NCBI GenBank assembly: GCA_026214975.1
Contig: JAOBSW010000201.1
Coordinates: 1-64,000 of the forward strand
DNA length: 64,000 bases
Source of the DNA: Gentiana macrophylla
Taxonomy: Eukaryota > Streptophyta > Magnoliopsida > Gentianales > Gentianaceae
Direction: 5' to 3'
In this document: piece after piece, positions 1 to 12,331 of the stretch
Layout: every line of letters starts with the position of its first letter
How positions within the stretch are numbered: the stretch's first letter is position 1
Position numbers and translations under genes: made by a program
The notes under the pieces: generated by a model
What the model was told of the DNA's origin: nothing
The model's database searches: none
The model's input: only the letters and a program-made list of their open reading frames with translations

Positions 1-1617
1 TGATTTGTCGGATCACCTGCTCTAACAACTAAATTTACAAAAGAGAAAATATTTAAAACTACTTAAAAACAAGGTAGCCGAGCTTATGATCCAACCAACT
101 ACTCTCTAACCCTAACTGCTTTTCGGAAGTGTTTCGACAAACTCTAATGTTCTCGCATCGTTGAAGTGGTGTCGCCTCTATTTCAAAAAGACATCGATCA
201 ATAACTACCTCTTATGTTAGGGTTCAATACCCACCTCGTTGTCACTCGAGGGGTGTCGATTCCTAAATCCGAGACTAGGCATTAATTCAATAATCTACCC
301 TCCTATGTCGTTCAACAAAAGTCCGACCGGATTTAATCGACCGACACGGTCCACGATCTATGAGACGGACCGGATTTAACCGACTCAACACGTCTACGCC
401 ACATGAGGCGCGTTAACAACGATATAAACCTCACACACGAAACCGAATCGAACAACTCAATGGTTTTACACGGTGATCCTAGAACCCTTTTCCCGCACCC
501 TCTCGCAAAATACATATGTAAAGAATTACGGTGATACGATTATCGAGTCGCGAGTTCAATAAACGCTATTAGCATAAGTTCTAAGAACAAAAAACAACAT
601 CGAGAATCTAACAATCATAACATCAAAACACTTCAATCAACGAGCTAATGATTCGATTTCAAGGCTATCACATATCTCGACTATTGGAAAAACTAGCTAC
701 TCATCATAACAAGAAAAACAACAAGAACACAACATCAAAGCTAACATAAACCATGATTGAAAGCAAGAGCAAGAAATGAAAATGAAATATCGAATATATT
801 ATGCCATAGAAAATCGATCCACCGAACGAAATCCCGCACAATAACGCGTCAAGCTATCTTCGAGAATCAACGGATTACAACGATCTATACTAATCTAAGA
901 TAATATACTTTAAACTAAGCTAATCTAATGAAAACCGCATAAAAGCAGTGTAAAAATCGATCTAAAAGAGAAGCGGGCCCGATCTAGATCAAAATGAGGG
1001 GTATTTAAAGTGTTTTTTCAGATTCTGGGCTTTAGGCGGGCGCATCAGATCGTGACAGCGCCTGCCTGTCCAAAAAAAAAAATCCATGAAGAAAACCTAT
1101 CAGCAACATTCTATGGTGACAGCCTCAGAAAAACGGGCATAACTTTGTGTAGACCTCCAAATCGAGTGATTCAAAATCCGCTGGAAAGCTAATGAAATTG
1201 TCTACAACTTTCATGAAGATGTCCAGCCCAGAAAATGCCTCTAAGGTAGATTAAAATGCAGAGAAATGGAAGTTATGGTTGTAGTACTCACCACGCTTTG
1301 ATCCGCTTGAACGCTTAAGCTTCGGGCACACGCTCCAATCCTCGTATCTCGCCTTCCGGACATCTCAAACACCTAAGTCCTGTACAAAGTCACAACACAT
1401 ACCACACATAATCCCTACAGGTGACACTAGGGTGATCGAGAGTATAGTAAATTACACGTAAAAAGACCGAGAATCACGGACTTTACGCCCTAGGTCTCAA
1501 ATGATAACCAAGGTGTAAATACATCAAAATACAACCAAATGTCTCGGAAAACATATAAAACGAGGTATAAACGGGGTATAATTACATAGAAAATGATAGC
1601 CAATTTGACTCTCATCA
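1..1617 (-). repeat. Long LTR of an Athila-like Ty3/gypsy element, cut by the window edge
   Basis: Read on the minus strand the block starts TGATGAGAGTCAAATTGG at 1617, very like the LTR starts of elements A (TGATGACGGTCAAATT) and B in this window. Just outside it lies a purine-rich stretch (minus strand GAGAGAGGGGAGAG) that could be a polypurine tract. Positions 1136-1260 hold a block also present in the LTRs of elements C and D. No reading frame of note is present. The left end is at or beyond position 1, so I cannot say whether it is a solo LTR or part of a full element. The CT-rich sequence to the right could equally be genomic. Confidence 0.6.
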
Positions 1618-2126
1618 AGAAGAACTCTCCCCTCTCTCACACTCGCTCTCTCCACTCTCCCTCTCTCTCATCCCATTTTTTTCATGACACATTGTGTTAA
1701 AACATGTATCGCAACACCTGAGATCTCACCATTTATTAAAATGTATGTATGACCTATTGATTGGTGTGAGTATTACCATAATCAATGGTGATCAAAATAT
1801 GTTGTGTATGATGTAAGGCTACTAGATGTATCATTACCAGTTATCATAAACATATCACTCATTGGATCATATACTATTAGTGTAAAAAGAATATTACATC
1901 ACTTGTTATTAATATCTTGTTGAGACAATTATTACTACTTTGACAAGGGTTTTCGTGAAATCTCTTCGCCAAGACTCTTTATTGAACTCGACTATATTGA
2001 CAAGCGCCACACGCAGTAAAAAGATAAAATATCACTCATATTCTGTGGTGCATTGCTTTTATATTCTAGATTTAAACTGCAATGCATCCAGATATATAAT
2101 GACATTACAAGATATCTTTCCGTGTG

Positions 2127-2163
<37 letters not shown>

Positions 2164-3575
2164 CACCCCACATTCAATGGACCTATCCTACATGTTAGAG
2201 AGTATCTAATTATCTATGTTATACCTTTATTTAGTTTTGAGGTGTTTTGGAAGGGGGCTTAATTTAGGAGGGGGTGGAGGAGGGGGTGGGGTTGGTGTGT
2301 GTGTTTGAGCACCAGTTGAATGGTATTGTCATCTGGGGTGGGAATAGGGATAGAACAAGAGAATGAGAGGGACGTTGCCTTTGAAGGATTGTTTGCATTC
2401 TAAAGTGATCACCATAGAGTCTATTACCCTATACAACTACTAGTCTAGGTTTCATGACAAATCAAGTGCTATAGTACAAAGCCCTTATCATTATTTGCAA
2501 TTTACATGAGGTTGATTTTAAATCTTGGTGGATATCTATCTATCATAAGATCCTTTTGGGATTGACTTAGGTCAAAAATATTAATGTAGTCTTCTTCTTT
2601 CTTTTTTATTTTTATTTTTATTTTATCATTGTGAATCACACAAAAGTAATTTTTATCAAAATCTATTGTATCATTTAATGGTCTGTAAAACCGTACTTTT
2701 TTTTATATAATAAAACCATACTTAAATCTATTAACTTCATTTATGTAAAAGTCTAAGTTTTATATATGTTAAAAACATTTGCTATGAGTATATGATGCAA
2801 TATCAGCAATAGTAGGTACAATAAATTTGGCTTGATGTAGTTAATTAAAAGTATATCCTATCTGCATTAATTAGTATTGGTGGTCCTCAGCTATGTATTG
2901 CAAGAAGACAATATTAACATCAGGCAAACCTGAAGAAAAAATTTTCCTTACACACCTAACATGTATTGTCATAATGGATATCAAATTTTTTTGTTTTTTT
3001 TTTCTTTTGTTTGTGTGTCTGTGTGAGCATGCTAGAGATTATGAGCCACAGCATGCCCTATAGAGGGTCATAATGTACTGTTTTTCCTGTTTGTCATTCA
3101 AATGTTTTCCTTCAACAAAACGTGAATGTGAATCTTGAAAAAAAAAAGAAAAAAGAACAAAATGAAGAAGAGTGGATTAATTCCTTAGAAGTATTAAACG
3201 GGTTATTAGGCTTTTGTTTAGTATTAAGGTTTTGAAGGCTTTGTCGGGTTATGGTTTTGATCAAAGTGTTGTAATTTTTAGAATCTAGCTTGTTGTCTTT
3301 CTTTTAATGATATACTCCAGAACTCAGGGCTAACGGCGTTGTTTGAGGCATAGTTGATCAAGTAAATACTTGTTATACTCGATTGATCTAAAATAGCTAA
3401 CATAAGGTAACAAATTCCATTATGTCACAAACTTATATGTTGGCAAGTTCTACTACCTTATACAATGTGGGATTATTATATTGTCCTCCCTCCTAAAGAA
3501 CTGACATCTTCGTTAGGAATCAATTAGATGATTCTAAAGATGGCTTGCACAATGTCGGCTCTGATTCCGATCACC
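1618..3575. other. AT-rich non-coding stretch
   Basis: I see no gene here. It opens with a CT-rich tract (1625-1675), then carries an AT dinucleotide repeat, a G-rich patch (2255-2300) and T- or A-rich homopolymer runs (2580-2630, 2990-3005, 3135-3160). No long ORF or RNA gene is visible. Confidence 0.5.
2130..2161. repeat. (AT)n microsatellite
   Basis: About fifteen uninterrupted TA units. It is likely polymorphic in length and has no other visible role. Confidence 0.95.
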
Positions 3576-3707
3576 TGTAGTACTCCACGCCATGACTCTA
3601 TCATATGATTCTATATAAATATGACTTCCGCAATCTTTAATGATGTGAAACTTAGTTTAATCTGATATTCGGCTTTGATTTCACTTTTAACACTCCGATC
3701 CGTAACA
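3557..3707 (-). repeat. TRIM-like LTR plus tRNA-Met-type primer-binding site (candidate)
   Basis: Read on the minus strand, 3707 to 3576 starts TGTTACGG and ends TACTACA, a 132-bp TG...CA segment. It is followed within a few bases by GGAATCAGAGCC (3568-3557), close to the TGGTATCAGAGCC primer-binding site complementary to initiator tRNA-Met that is used by copia and TRIM elements. Such short LTRs are typical of terminal-repeat retrotransposons in miniature. I could not find a second LTR copy on the left, so it would be a fragment. Confidence 0.35.
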
Positions 3708-3708
3708 T

Positions 3709-6630
3709 TGCAAGAGGATTGTGAGATGGCCCCATGCCACATCTCTAATAAGTTCTATCTTGTAGAGGTTCTCGATATCACTTGCATCTCGAAATCCCCA
3801 AACACAAGGGAAGATTTTACATTCACCCTTCATACGTGGAGTTAAGTGATATGACACGATCTACACTGTATGTTTTTAAGCTATATTTTTTTTGGATCGA
3901 TGCGCAAACACACAATCTATAGGCATGAGGGGGCGTTGAATAGAGCGTGGTAAAATTGCAAAGATTTAAGCATTGCAGTGCAAATATATTGTATAAAATC
4001 GAGTTAAAATAGTCAACACATTTTGATAAAATCGAAGCATCTTTTAACTAAGTTATGTGTTCAATCGTTGTTTCCTAAGTCAAAACACGCTTTGATGTAA
4101 CCTTAGCATGTGATTTAACACTTGATATTAGGTAGGTTGTATTAACATGCAATGTTTAGTTCAGCTTGCAAATCGTAGAATCAAATTAAAACAAACACCT
4201 AACTAATACAAAATCAAAGAGGATTTCAATGTGCCACTTACGCTCGGTCTACAAGAATAGTATGCTATCAATAATGGGAACAAAGTTCAACGGTTCAAAT
4301 AGGGAACAAATTGCAACTTGCTAAACTATTAAAAAGTTCACAAATATTACAGAAATTGAGCAGGCTATGAATTTCAGAATCAGCAGGTCTGAAAATTAGT
4401 ACAGCAAACCAATAAAGTGTCATTATAGTACTAAAACAATGAATCGAACAAACAGATAAACCTGCACTGATAATTTGGTCGAAAAATTGAATTATCAACC
4501 CTCGAATTACAAGTGATGTAATACAAGTCCAGTCAGCCTAAAGCTACTGCCTAAAAACTATTACAAGTTGTCTCAAATTCACAAGATGCTCAGGTAAGAA
4601 ACAACAAAGTGATATATCGTAGGATCAAGGCAAGGCAAGTTCAGCAGATTGACAAGAGGCACAAGACTAGCAAACATACGCGGGTGTTCCAACTTTGAAT
4701 AATAGCAACACAGTGTATGCCGATGCTCAAGGTTAGAACCAACGGGTTTAATGGGAATCAAACAAAACACGTAACTATAATTGAGTCGATAATCAACCTA
4801 ATCACCCACTTAATTCAAGTGTAAATCTACAACCAAAACAACTACAAAGTGCACACCACTAGTATTTCAAAGGTGTGTCTTGTAATCAACACCTTGCAAG
4901 TGGTTCGGGATCGTAAGACTTAATAGCTTCAATGTGGTTTCAAACAACAAAGAACACAAGGACCATAATCAAAAATACTTTTGTCAAAGTGCGTAAATCA
5001 AGACTTCACTTTGATCCTTCACACGACTTGAGGCCTAGACACAAGCTCTTACTAGCAGATTATCTTGGCACTTGCATCAAATAATCCTCTGCCTACTACC
5101 TTAATCACGGGTGATCGATTTCAAAGCCAAAACAGAACATACTCAGACAACACCACACCTAAACCAGTATCAAAACAAAGACTATTGTAAAGCTAACGAA
5201 ACAACAATCAAACAGAAAAGTACACAGAAAAGTAAAGCATGAAAGAGTCTAATGTGTTACCTTAACAAGAATAACACCAAGCGACCTCTACCCTCAGATT
5301 ATGTCAAAAGCTATTGATTGGTACCACTCTTTTCAATAGCAAAAGACCAGAATCAACCCTTGGCCAATTCAGCTAATTGCCAAGAACTCAACCTCTATGC
5401 TAACAGGACCAGAAAAGAGAACTTTAAAGTGTATAAGATATGTAGGATTGTTCAAGAAAGATGATTTCTGAGTTGTTTCTATCCAAAGTTAATGCATTGG
5501 CCTATTTGTAGTCTGAGGATTGAAGAATCCTCAAGACACATGACTTTAATTAAGTCAGCTCTTTTATTGAATTTGAATTTCAAATTGAGGCACTGATTAA
5601 CCCAAGTGATAAAACTCTGAAAATGGTTGGTTTTATGATTTTTTGTTAACAAAATCACTTATTACACCCCGGTTTGCCACTTAAGGCGCCAATAATAGAG
5701 GTATAATTTGGCTGTGAAATTGTTGGACCGGTTTTAATTAAACCAAACTAGAGTTTGACATTAACACTATGGAGAGCTAACACTTAATAGAAGTCCACTA
5801 GAACCAGATAATCCGTCGCTATAAACAAAAAACACTTACACATTGCACACAAGTGATTCATAATTTGGTTTAAATCAATTTATCTACACAGACACTGACC
5901 AATAAGCCTAAGGTCAACACTGAGGTAGTCAAATCATGCTTAATAAACCAAAAATTCAACCAGAGCATGATTTAACCCATCATTGAACTCAAGTTCTCGT
6001 GTTTGACTCAAAACTGCACTGCATAATCGACTCATACAAAGCAAGAAACCTCGGTCAAACCAGTGCATCGAAATTAAAGCGGTCAAAGCCAATTTACTGA
6101 GCCAATCCGACATGTAACTCGGATAGTGTGAACAGAGGCAATCGAACGGATATGGACTCGATAAACCAAAAGCTTTGATTTTTTTTCGCTGAGACTCTTC
6201 GGGCTTCAAGATTGTGGTGACCAAATCCTCGAATCTCATCCTCAATAAATTTCATTTAGCAAAGATCGCAAATGTTACCTTCTTATCTAATAACCGCAAA
6301 TCAAACGGTGGTTAAGTTGCGTAGAGATTATAGCAAAAAAATCAAACAGTAATATGAGATAGATAAGAACGAATTCACCGATTTTGTTGCTCAAGCCATC
6401 ACGCTTTTTTTTATCTAAAACGTGTTGCAATTTGATAAGGATAAGGAGAGATAAGTGAGACCAACACCCGTAATTCTCTCGAACCAACCATATAGAATAA
6501 GCAACAAATACCATGGATAATCATCGGACGGGCGTAGATGAACAAAGCTATCCGATATTCTCGGGACATCGTAAAAGATTGCATTGAAATGTCAAGAGAA
6601 GAAGAACGGCATTGAGGATTTTTAGAGTTT
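3709..6630. other. Non-coding stretch, no recognised gene
   Basis: No reading frame here resembles a known protein family; the longest (minus strand, 5940-6245, about 100 codons) has no recognisable motif. The stretch looks repeat-derived: around 3930 it has a G-run followed by GTTGAATAG, a pattern common in plant retroelement termini. I cannot place it in a family. Confidence 0.4.
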
Positions 6631-6631
6631 A

Positions 6632-7659
6632 TGGCATGTTTGTTACATGAGGATGGAATGGAATGGAATAATGTAATAGAATGTAATGGAATAAATTCAT
6701 TCAATTATCGTTTGAGATGTAAAAGAACGGAATAAGATGTAGGATATGGCAAGTGGTGGTAGCTCCTACCCCACACCCCATTGCACCCTACCTCTCTACC
6801 CACCCTACCTTACCTATCATCCCACCCTACCTACCTTTCCCACCACCCAACTACCTTCCTTACCCACCCCACCCTACCTACTCCACCATCACCCTATCAT
6901 ACCCTACGCATCCTACATACCTTACCCCACCACCTACTCTACTCTACCATCACCCACCCATACCCTACCACCCCTACTCTACCCACCTTACCTTACTCTA
7001 CCCACCACACCCACCCTACCCTACCACCCCTACTTTACCCTATCCTACCCTACCCTACCTTACCCACCATCTCACCCCAACCTACCTTACCCCCCCATCT
7101 ATGCTACATACCCTACCCTACCCTACTCTACCCACCACCATACCCACCACCCTACCCCACCTTATATTACCATTCCTACTCTACCCTACCTTACCCACCA
7201 ACCCCACCCTACTAGACCCTACGTACCAATCCTACCCTTACCCACCACCCTACCCTACCCTACCTTACCTATCTCTACTCTACCCGCCACTACACCATAT
7301 ACCTTACCACCACCCCATCATATCCTACCCTACCCTATTTCATCCTATCCTACCTTACGCATCTTACCTACCTTAATTACTCCCACCACCTACTCTACAT
7401 CACCCTCACCCCTACCTCCTACCCACCATACTTCATCACCTACCCTACGACTCCACCCATTCTTACCCATCACCCCGCATGTTTTGTCGATTTTCATTTT
7501 ATTTCATCGCATTCCATCCATTTTGGAAAGAATGAAAATGGATTTTTTTCATTCCATTGGAATAAAATTTCATTTCATTCTCTCATAATCATACACAAAC
7601 ATCGGAATAGAATTTAAAATCATTTCATTCCATTTCATTCCGCTCCCAACAAACGCACT
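6632..7659. mobile_element. Candidate TIR-bounded non-autonomous DNA element carrying a pyrimidine minisatellite
   Basis: The left end reads GGCATGTTTGTT followed by GGAATGGAATGG-type sequence (6633-6680). The right end, reverse-complemented, reads GTGCGTTTGTTGGGAGCGG followed by the same GGAATGAAATGG-type repeats (7657-7600). The two ends form an imperfect inverted repeat of more than 30 bp, and the interior is almost entirely the pyrimidine-rich block. GGCATGTTTGTT is reminiscent of PIF/Harbinger-type termini, but I cannot see a convincing target-site duplication. No transposase is encoded. Confidence 0.45.
6760..7480. repeat. CCCTACC/CCCACC-type pyrimidine-rich minisatellite
   Basis: About 720 bp of degenerate short units (CCCTACC, CCTTACC, CCCACCA) with almost no purine other than A on the plus strand. 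The minus strand is therefore rich in GGGTAGGGTAGGG runs that could form G-quadruplexes. All three plus-strand frames stay open for 140-280 codons only because the repeat lacks stop codons; these frames encode Pro/Thr/Tyr/Leu repeats and are not genes. The unit is not the plant telomere repeat CCCTAAA. Confidence 0.9.
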
Positions 7660-9229
7660 TCATTGTGTTTAGATTTAAAAACAGCTTGAGGAATGAAGGG
7701 AAGTCGGGTTATGTTAGGTTTGGGGTTTAAATAGGATGAGTCCGGTCAGGGAAAATGGGTTAAGGGGTAAATGGGTTGCAGGCAGGATATATGAGAGAAG
7801 GGCTAATTGGGCCAGGCTTTATTAAAAAAATGAGCTGACTACTTTAATAGGGTATCGGCTTATGCAAATAGAAGTCCAGCAGATTCAATACATTCAATTA
7901 ATTATAAAATTAATTCTTAAATCACTAATTAACCAAAAATAATGGTATTAATTAATTTAAATAATTAATCAAACAATCAAAGTTCGTGCATAAAGAAAAT
8001 CACACAATTTTATGTCATATGATGTAAACTTTATAGTTTCATGGCCATTAGTAACAATATAAAATAATATAACACTTATCTGATATTGTTTTGAGAATTA
8101 ATCAAAATAACAAACAACTGGAGCATTACCCAACAGATTTTAGCTGTGTTTTCTAAATTTGTTTATTGGTCAAGACTCCATAAATGGAGACAGTATGCAA
8201 TAATCTCCCCAAACACATGTCCTCTAAATCTTTATGGTCTCATGTTTCAAAATTGCATCTATATGACAAACAAAGGAAAATTTCATTCTTTGCATAACGG
8301 GCCCAAAAAATGTGCATGCCCCTTTAGGCTCTGACTCAAGATAGTTCTGGGCTACCAATTTTGGGCTTTCTAAGGTAAGTTTCACACTTCCAAAAAAAAT
8401 TAAAAAAAAAATAAAAAATTGACAATTGTTACTGTTTCCACATGACACGACAAATTTAATATATGACACACACCACCGCCGGAAAGCTTAAATGTAAATT
8501 CAACGCTCAATTTACAGATTCCTGATGTCCACTTTGACCTTTTGTAGAAATCGAATTTAATGTGAAATATGGTATCACAGATATTATCATGGTACTCAAC
8601 AAAGACGCCTGTAAAAGAATATGAGACAATTAATACATTTTTTTTTTCTTTCTTATATGGCTACTAAAATTTTAGTCCTACAGTAACAATACATTTACCA
8701 CACGTGTAATGATGATGCATCATTATTTATGATGTAAACTATCAATTTTTTTGCCACTAACAATATATAAATTCCTTTAAGAAAAAACAATATATAAATT
8801 AATATTTTCATAACTTAGTCACTTTTCAACACAAAAGTCGGTCTTCCTATCGGCATTCCAACCAATTAACAAGAAGTCCCTAGTTGAACATTAGATCTAT
8901 ATTAATTATTATCATCTAGTAATGGGCTTGTGTATGTGGATAATATCAATATGTTTTGGTTTTGGAAGCTAATCTAGTTTAGATGTCCATTTCATTAATA
9001 AGACAAAGCAAAAACATTTCTTATATATAAGGTGAACAGTTACAAAACCTCTCTTTTTTAATCATTGATTTTGATAGATATACATCATAATCATTGGTCC
9101 TGCATCATGATCAAATATGAGAAAATCACAGAATTCGTCATGATTAAACGACGCACAGATGATCATTACTTATGCGAGAATAAATACGCATGGGTTGAAC
9201 TCATGATATAAGTTGGTTCCGCCTACCAC
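7660..9229. other. AT-rich non-coding stretch
   Basis: I see no gene or clear repeat. It contains A-rich runs (8390-8415) and a T-rich run (8638-8650). Confidence 0.45.
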
Positions 9230-9830
9230 TCACTTTACCTGAAAGCCCACACAATCCAACCACACCACTCACCATACCATACTTTACCCTACTCCATTCG
9301 ACCTAACTATACATTACCACCTTTTATTTGAATAACAAAAATATTATTATTTTGAAATGTTAACATTACCACCTTATTTTACCCCACCATTCCTACCACT
9401 TACTTCATCCCGGCCACCACGCATCCTACATTAACTCCACCCAACATCACTTCACTGACCCACTCTACCCCACCACACCACCTATCCCTACCATACTTTA
9501 CCATGCCACCCAATCCATCCGCATTCTTCCCAACTTATCCCACCCCACCAACCCTTCCACACCTACTCCGCCATAACACAACCCTACATCACCTTAATCC
9601 AACCTTTCACCCACCACCCCCCACCTATCTTACGCCTCTACCTCACCCACCAACCATACGCCCCACCTCATCTTATCTCATCTGAATTCATGTTAATTTT
9701 ACCCCATCATTTTTACCTGTACCATACCAAGAACACTACATTCTAGCCCAACTCACTTCACCTCACCCTTATGTGTCTGGCCATACCTTACTACCTCACT
9801 TTATCTCATTTTTCTACCTCATTTTATGAT
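9230..9830. repeat. Second pyrimidine-rich degenerate repeat block
   Basis: A more decayed block with the same flavour as the one at 6760-7480 (CCACCCTACC, CCCACCAACC, TACCATACTTTACC), interrupted by unique AT-rich sequence near 9320-9370. It lacks the GGAATGG-type flanks of the first block. It may be an older relative of that minisatellite or independently derived low-complexity DNA. Confidence 0.6.
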
Positions 9831-10171
9831 TGTGACTACCTCTTGTTTGTTTATTCACTAACTTTCCATAAAAGTTTTACCGGTAGCTTTGACTTATATT
9901 ATTTAAGTACATGCCTTAATATAGTTATATAGTTCAACTCATATGATAACATATAAATTTAACATGGGACCCGCCACTTTATCAAATATCTAAATCTGAA
10001 CTAAACAAAAATTCAAAAAAACATAGATTTAACTTGTCATTATAAAGATCTAATTAATTATTGAGGCACTACAACACTAGTTGCAACAAATGATACAACT
10101 TAACATATCTTTAACTTTTAATACTGCTTATTATTGTTGTTGCTAAATATCAGTGCATTTATAATATCTTA

Positions 10172-10406
10172 CTCCATCCGCTTCTTATTATCCGTCGAAT
10201 TCGGTAAAAACACACAAATTAAAAAAATGAAGAATCAGATTGATTTTCATTATAATATACTAAAAAATCTTGAAAAGTCAGAAATACATTGAATATGAAA
10301 GATTGATTGATCGAAAAGAGATTAAAATATGATTGAAAATGAATTCACAACAGATAAAAAGAATTTTTGATTTTGATAATCGCGATTGTTAAATAAAACG
10401 GATGAG
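10172..10406. mobile_element. Stowaway-like MITE, complete
   Basis: A 235-bp element with terminal inverted repeats: left end CTCCATCCGCTTC, right end reverse-complemented CTCATCCGTTTTA. It is flanked on both sides by TA (10170-10171 and 10407-10408). CTCCxTCCG termini and a TA target-site duplication are the hallmarks of Stowaway MITEs, which are mobilised by Tc1/mariner transposases. It is non-coding. Confidence 0.7.
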
Positions 10407-10408
10407 TA

Positions 10409-11479
10409 TGTTATATTTACATATCTTTATGGTTACTTTTAGCAACCACTAGTGTATAGGCTTAGATTCGTTTATAAACTATATACCATTTCAACATCTA
10501 AAGTAGTATTATTCTAATTGTATAATTAGTGTACGTCTTCATTTATAATAATACTCCACCATCACATTAGAATTTTTAATGGTTGGTGTTTGAAAATTAA
10601 TTACCATATATATACTTTTATTGCATGTATATAATAATTTTATGTGAATTTAATTTAGTTGGACTTTTTCTTCTCAATGATTATTCTTGTACTTTTAAAA
10701 TAAAAAGTAAAACAGTAGAAACAAATGTAAGAATCGTGGGATTTATTATCGACTCTCATTTTCTCAGTTCGAATATATGTATTGCCAATATATACAACAA
10801 AACCATGCATTTTCGAAAAACGGGTCGCAACATTTTTTTCTTCTTTCTTTTTCAAATTGGTTAATCAAAAACAAAAGCCATGCATTTTAATTTATTATTA
10901 CTGATTAGAATAATTACAAAGAAAACATAATTTTACAGCAAGTTACTGAATTGTTCTGTTGTTTGATAGTGTGTGTGTGTATATATATATATATTTCATT
11001 GTTGTATGTCTAGCTACTTTGTTGCTCTTCAGCTCTTGTCTTTATGTCTGAAATTGCAAAAAGTAATTAAGCAAATTTTGGGATTGGAATATTCACCAAT
11101 CATTGTTTTAGAGATTTTAATAGACAATTTTATTTAAAAATGTCACTGTCACATAGAATTAATATTTGAGAAACATTCTTAGGAGTTTGTCGTATACCAT
11201 CATGTGGGTGTATTTATTATCACTTTTATCAAAAACTATTAATTTGATGTTGATCTTCTTTATTTTCAATATGACATTGAAGTTTTTGTTGGATAAGGAC
11301 TATGGCTCAATGGAAAACGATGCATTATAAATTTTTCAATACATGTGTCACTACGGCTTAATCAGACAAGATATATCTTCAGATCGATATGATTTTAAAA
11401 TCTATTTCACTTCTTAACCTCATACCCAAACGTGTCGTGACTTGGCAATTAGACTCATTAATTGTAACTAGCTATGCCG
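10409..11479. other. AT-rich non-coding stretch
   Basis: I see no gene. It contains a short compound (GT)n(AT)n microsatellite at about 10971-10996. It ends at the target site of the copia element. Confidence 0.5.
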
Positions 11480-11484
11480 AGTTT

Positions 11485-11752
11485 TGAAATGAATAAGAGA
11501 TGGTTTCTAGTTCAGAATAAATAACACCTTCAACCATTTATGGTCAAGGTAGTTATAACAGAACTGAGCAAGTTGTAATCGCCTACTTAGTTAGTTGTTG
11601 TAGTTAGACTATATATGTAAGGTACAACGCAAATTGTAACATTCAATCAAAACAATTAATGAATTCAAGTTCATCTTCTTCATTTTGTATCATTACGCTT
11701 TTTCCCGCCTCTTTTCTTGTTTTGAAATCCTGATGAATTAAGGATTTCTTCA
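11485..11752 (+). repeat. 5' LTR of the copia element
   Basis: It begins TGAAATGAATAAG and ends GGATTTCTTCA, and matches the 3' LTR over its whole length with scattered substitutions and small indels. It contains a TATA-like ACTATATATG. I found no canonical tRNA-Met primer-binding site (TGGTATCAGAGC) immediately downstream; the sequence after the LTR is CAGATCGAGAAAT. Confidence 0.95.
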
Positions 11753-11917
11753 CAGATCGAGAAATAAATCAATGCTTCGATCGCCGCGATTTCATGTTTT
11801 ACAGAAGATTCTTGAGAGCAATCTTCGTTTATCTAGCAAATTATTGAGAGTATTTGCAGTTTTTTTTTTGGTTTCTGCGATTTTTCCAGTTTCTGCAATT
11901 TTCCACAAGTTCCAGTA

Positions 11918-12331
11918 ATGGCAACATCTCAAAGATCTAATGCTGCAATCATCAACGAAGCTAGGGGTCTAGAGATAAGTACTTCTAGTCAATTTTACTT
12001 ACATCCGAATGAAAATGCTTCTATTCCTCTGGTTTCTCCTCCTTTAGATGGACATAATTACCATTCTTGGGTAAGGTCTATGCTAACGATGCTAGAAACC
12101 AAGAATAAACTTGGTTTCATGGATGGTTCCATTGAGAAACCTGCTCCTAATGATGAACTTTATAAAGTTTGGAGTCAGTGTAATACCGTAGTAATGACCT
12201 GGATTATCAAATATGTTATTCCGGATATAGGCCAAAGTATCATATGGATTAAATCAGCAAGAGATATCTGGGTAGATCTTGAATTTAGGTTCTCGAATGT
12301 GGATTATTTCAGGGTTTCAGATCTATTATAA
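11918..12331 (+). pseudogene. copia gag, N-terminal part
   Basis: An open frame of 137 codons starting at the first ATG after the leader. It has the copia Gag N-terminal pattern: FYLHPNEN at residues 27-34, then PLDGHNYHSWVRSMLTML and KNKLGFMDGSIEKP, matching the plant Retrotran_gag_3 family. It would form the virus-like particle. The frame stops at 12331, but homology continues in shifted frames (around 12360-12800), so the gene is broken rather than short. Confidence 0.85.

Noticed and set aside
5940..6245. 101-codon minus-strand frame
   Set aside because: No recognisable motif, no conserved neighbour, and the surrounding sequence is non-coding repeat-like DNA.
6760..7480. Interstitial telomere repeat
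   Set aside because: Units are CCCTACC and CCCACC variants, not CCCTAAA, and the array is degenerate from end to end.
6746..7588. Open frames of 280, 207 and 144 codons on the plus strand
   Set aside because: All three frames are open over the same pyrimidine-rich repeat because the repeat has no stop codons. The products are Pro/Thr/Tyr/Leu strings with no domain.
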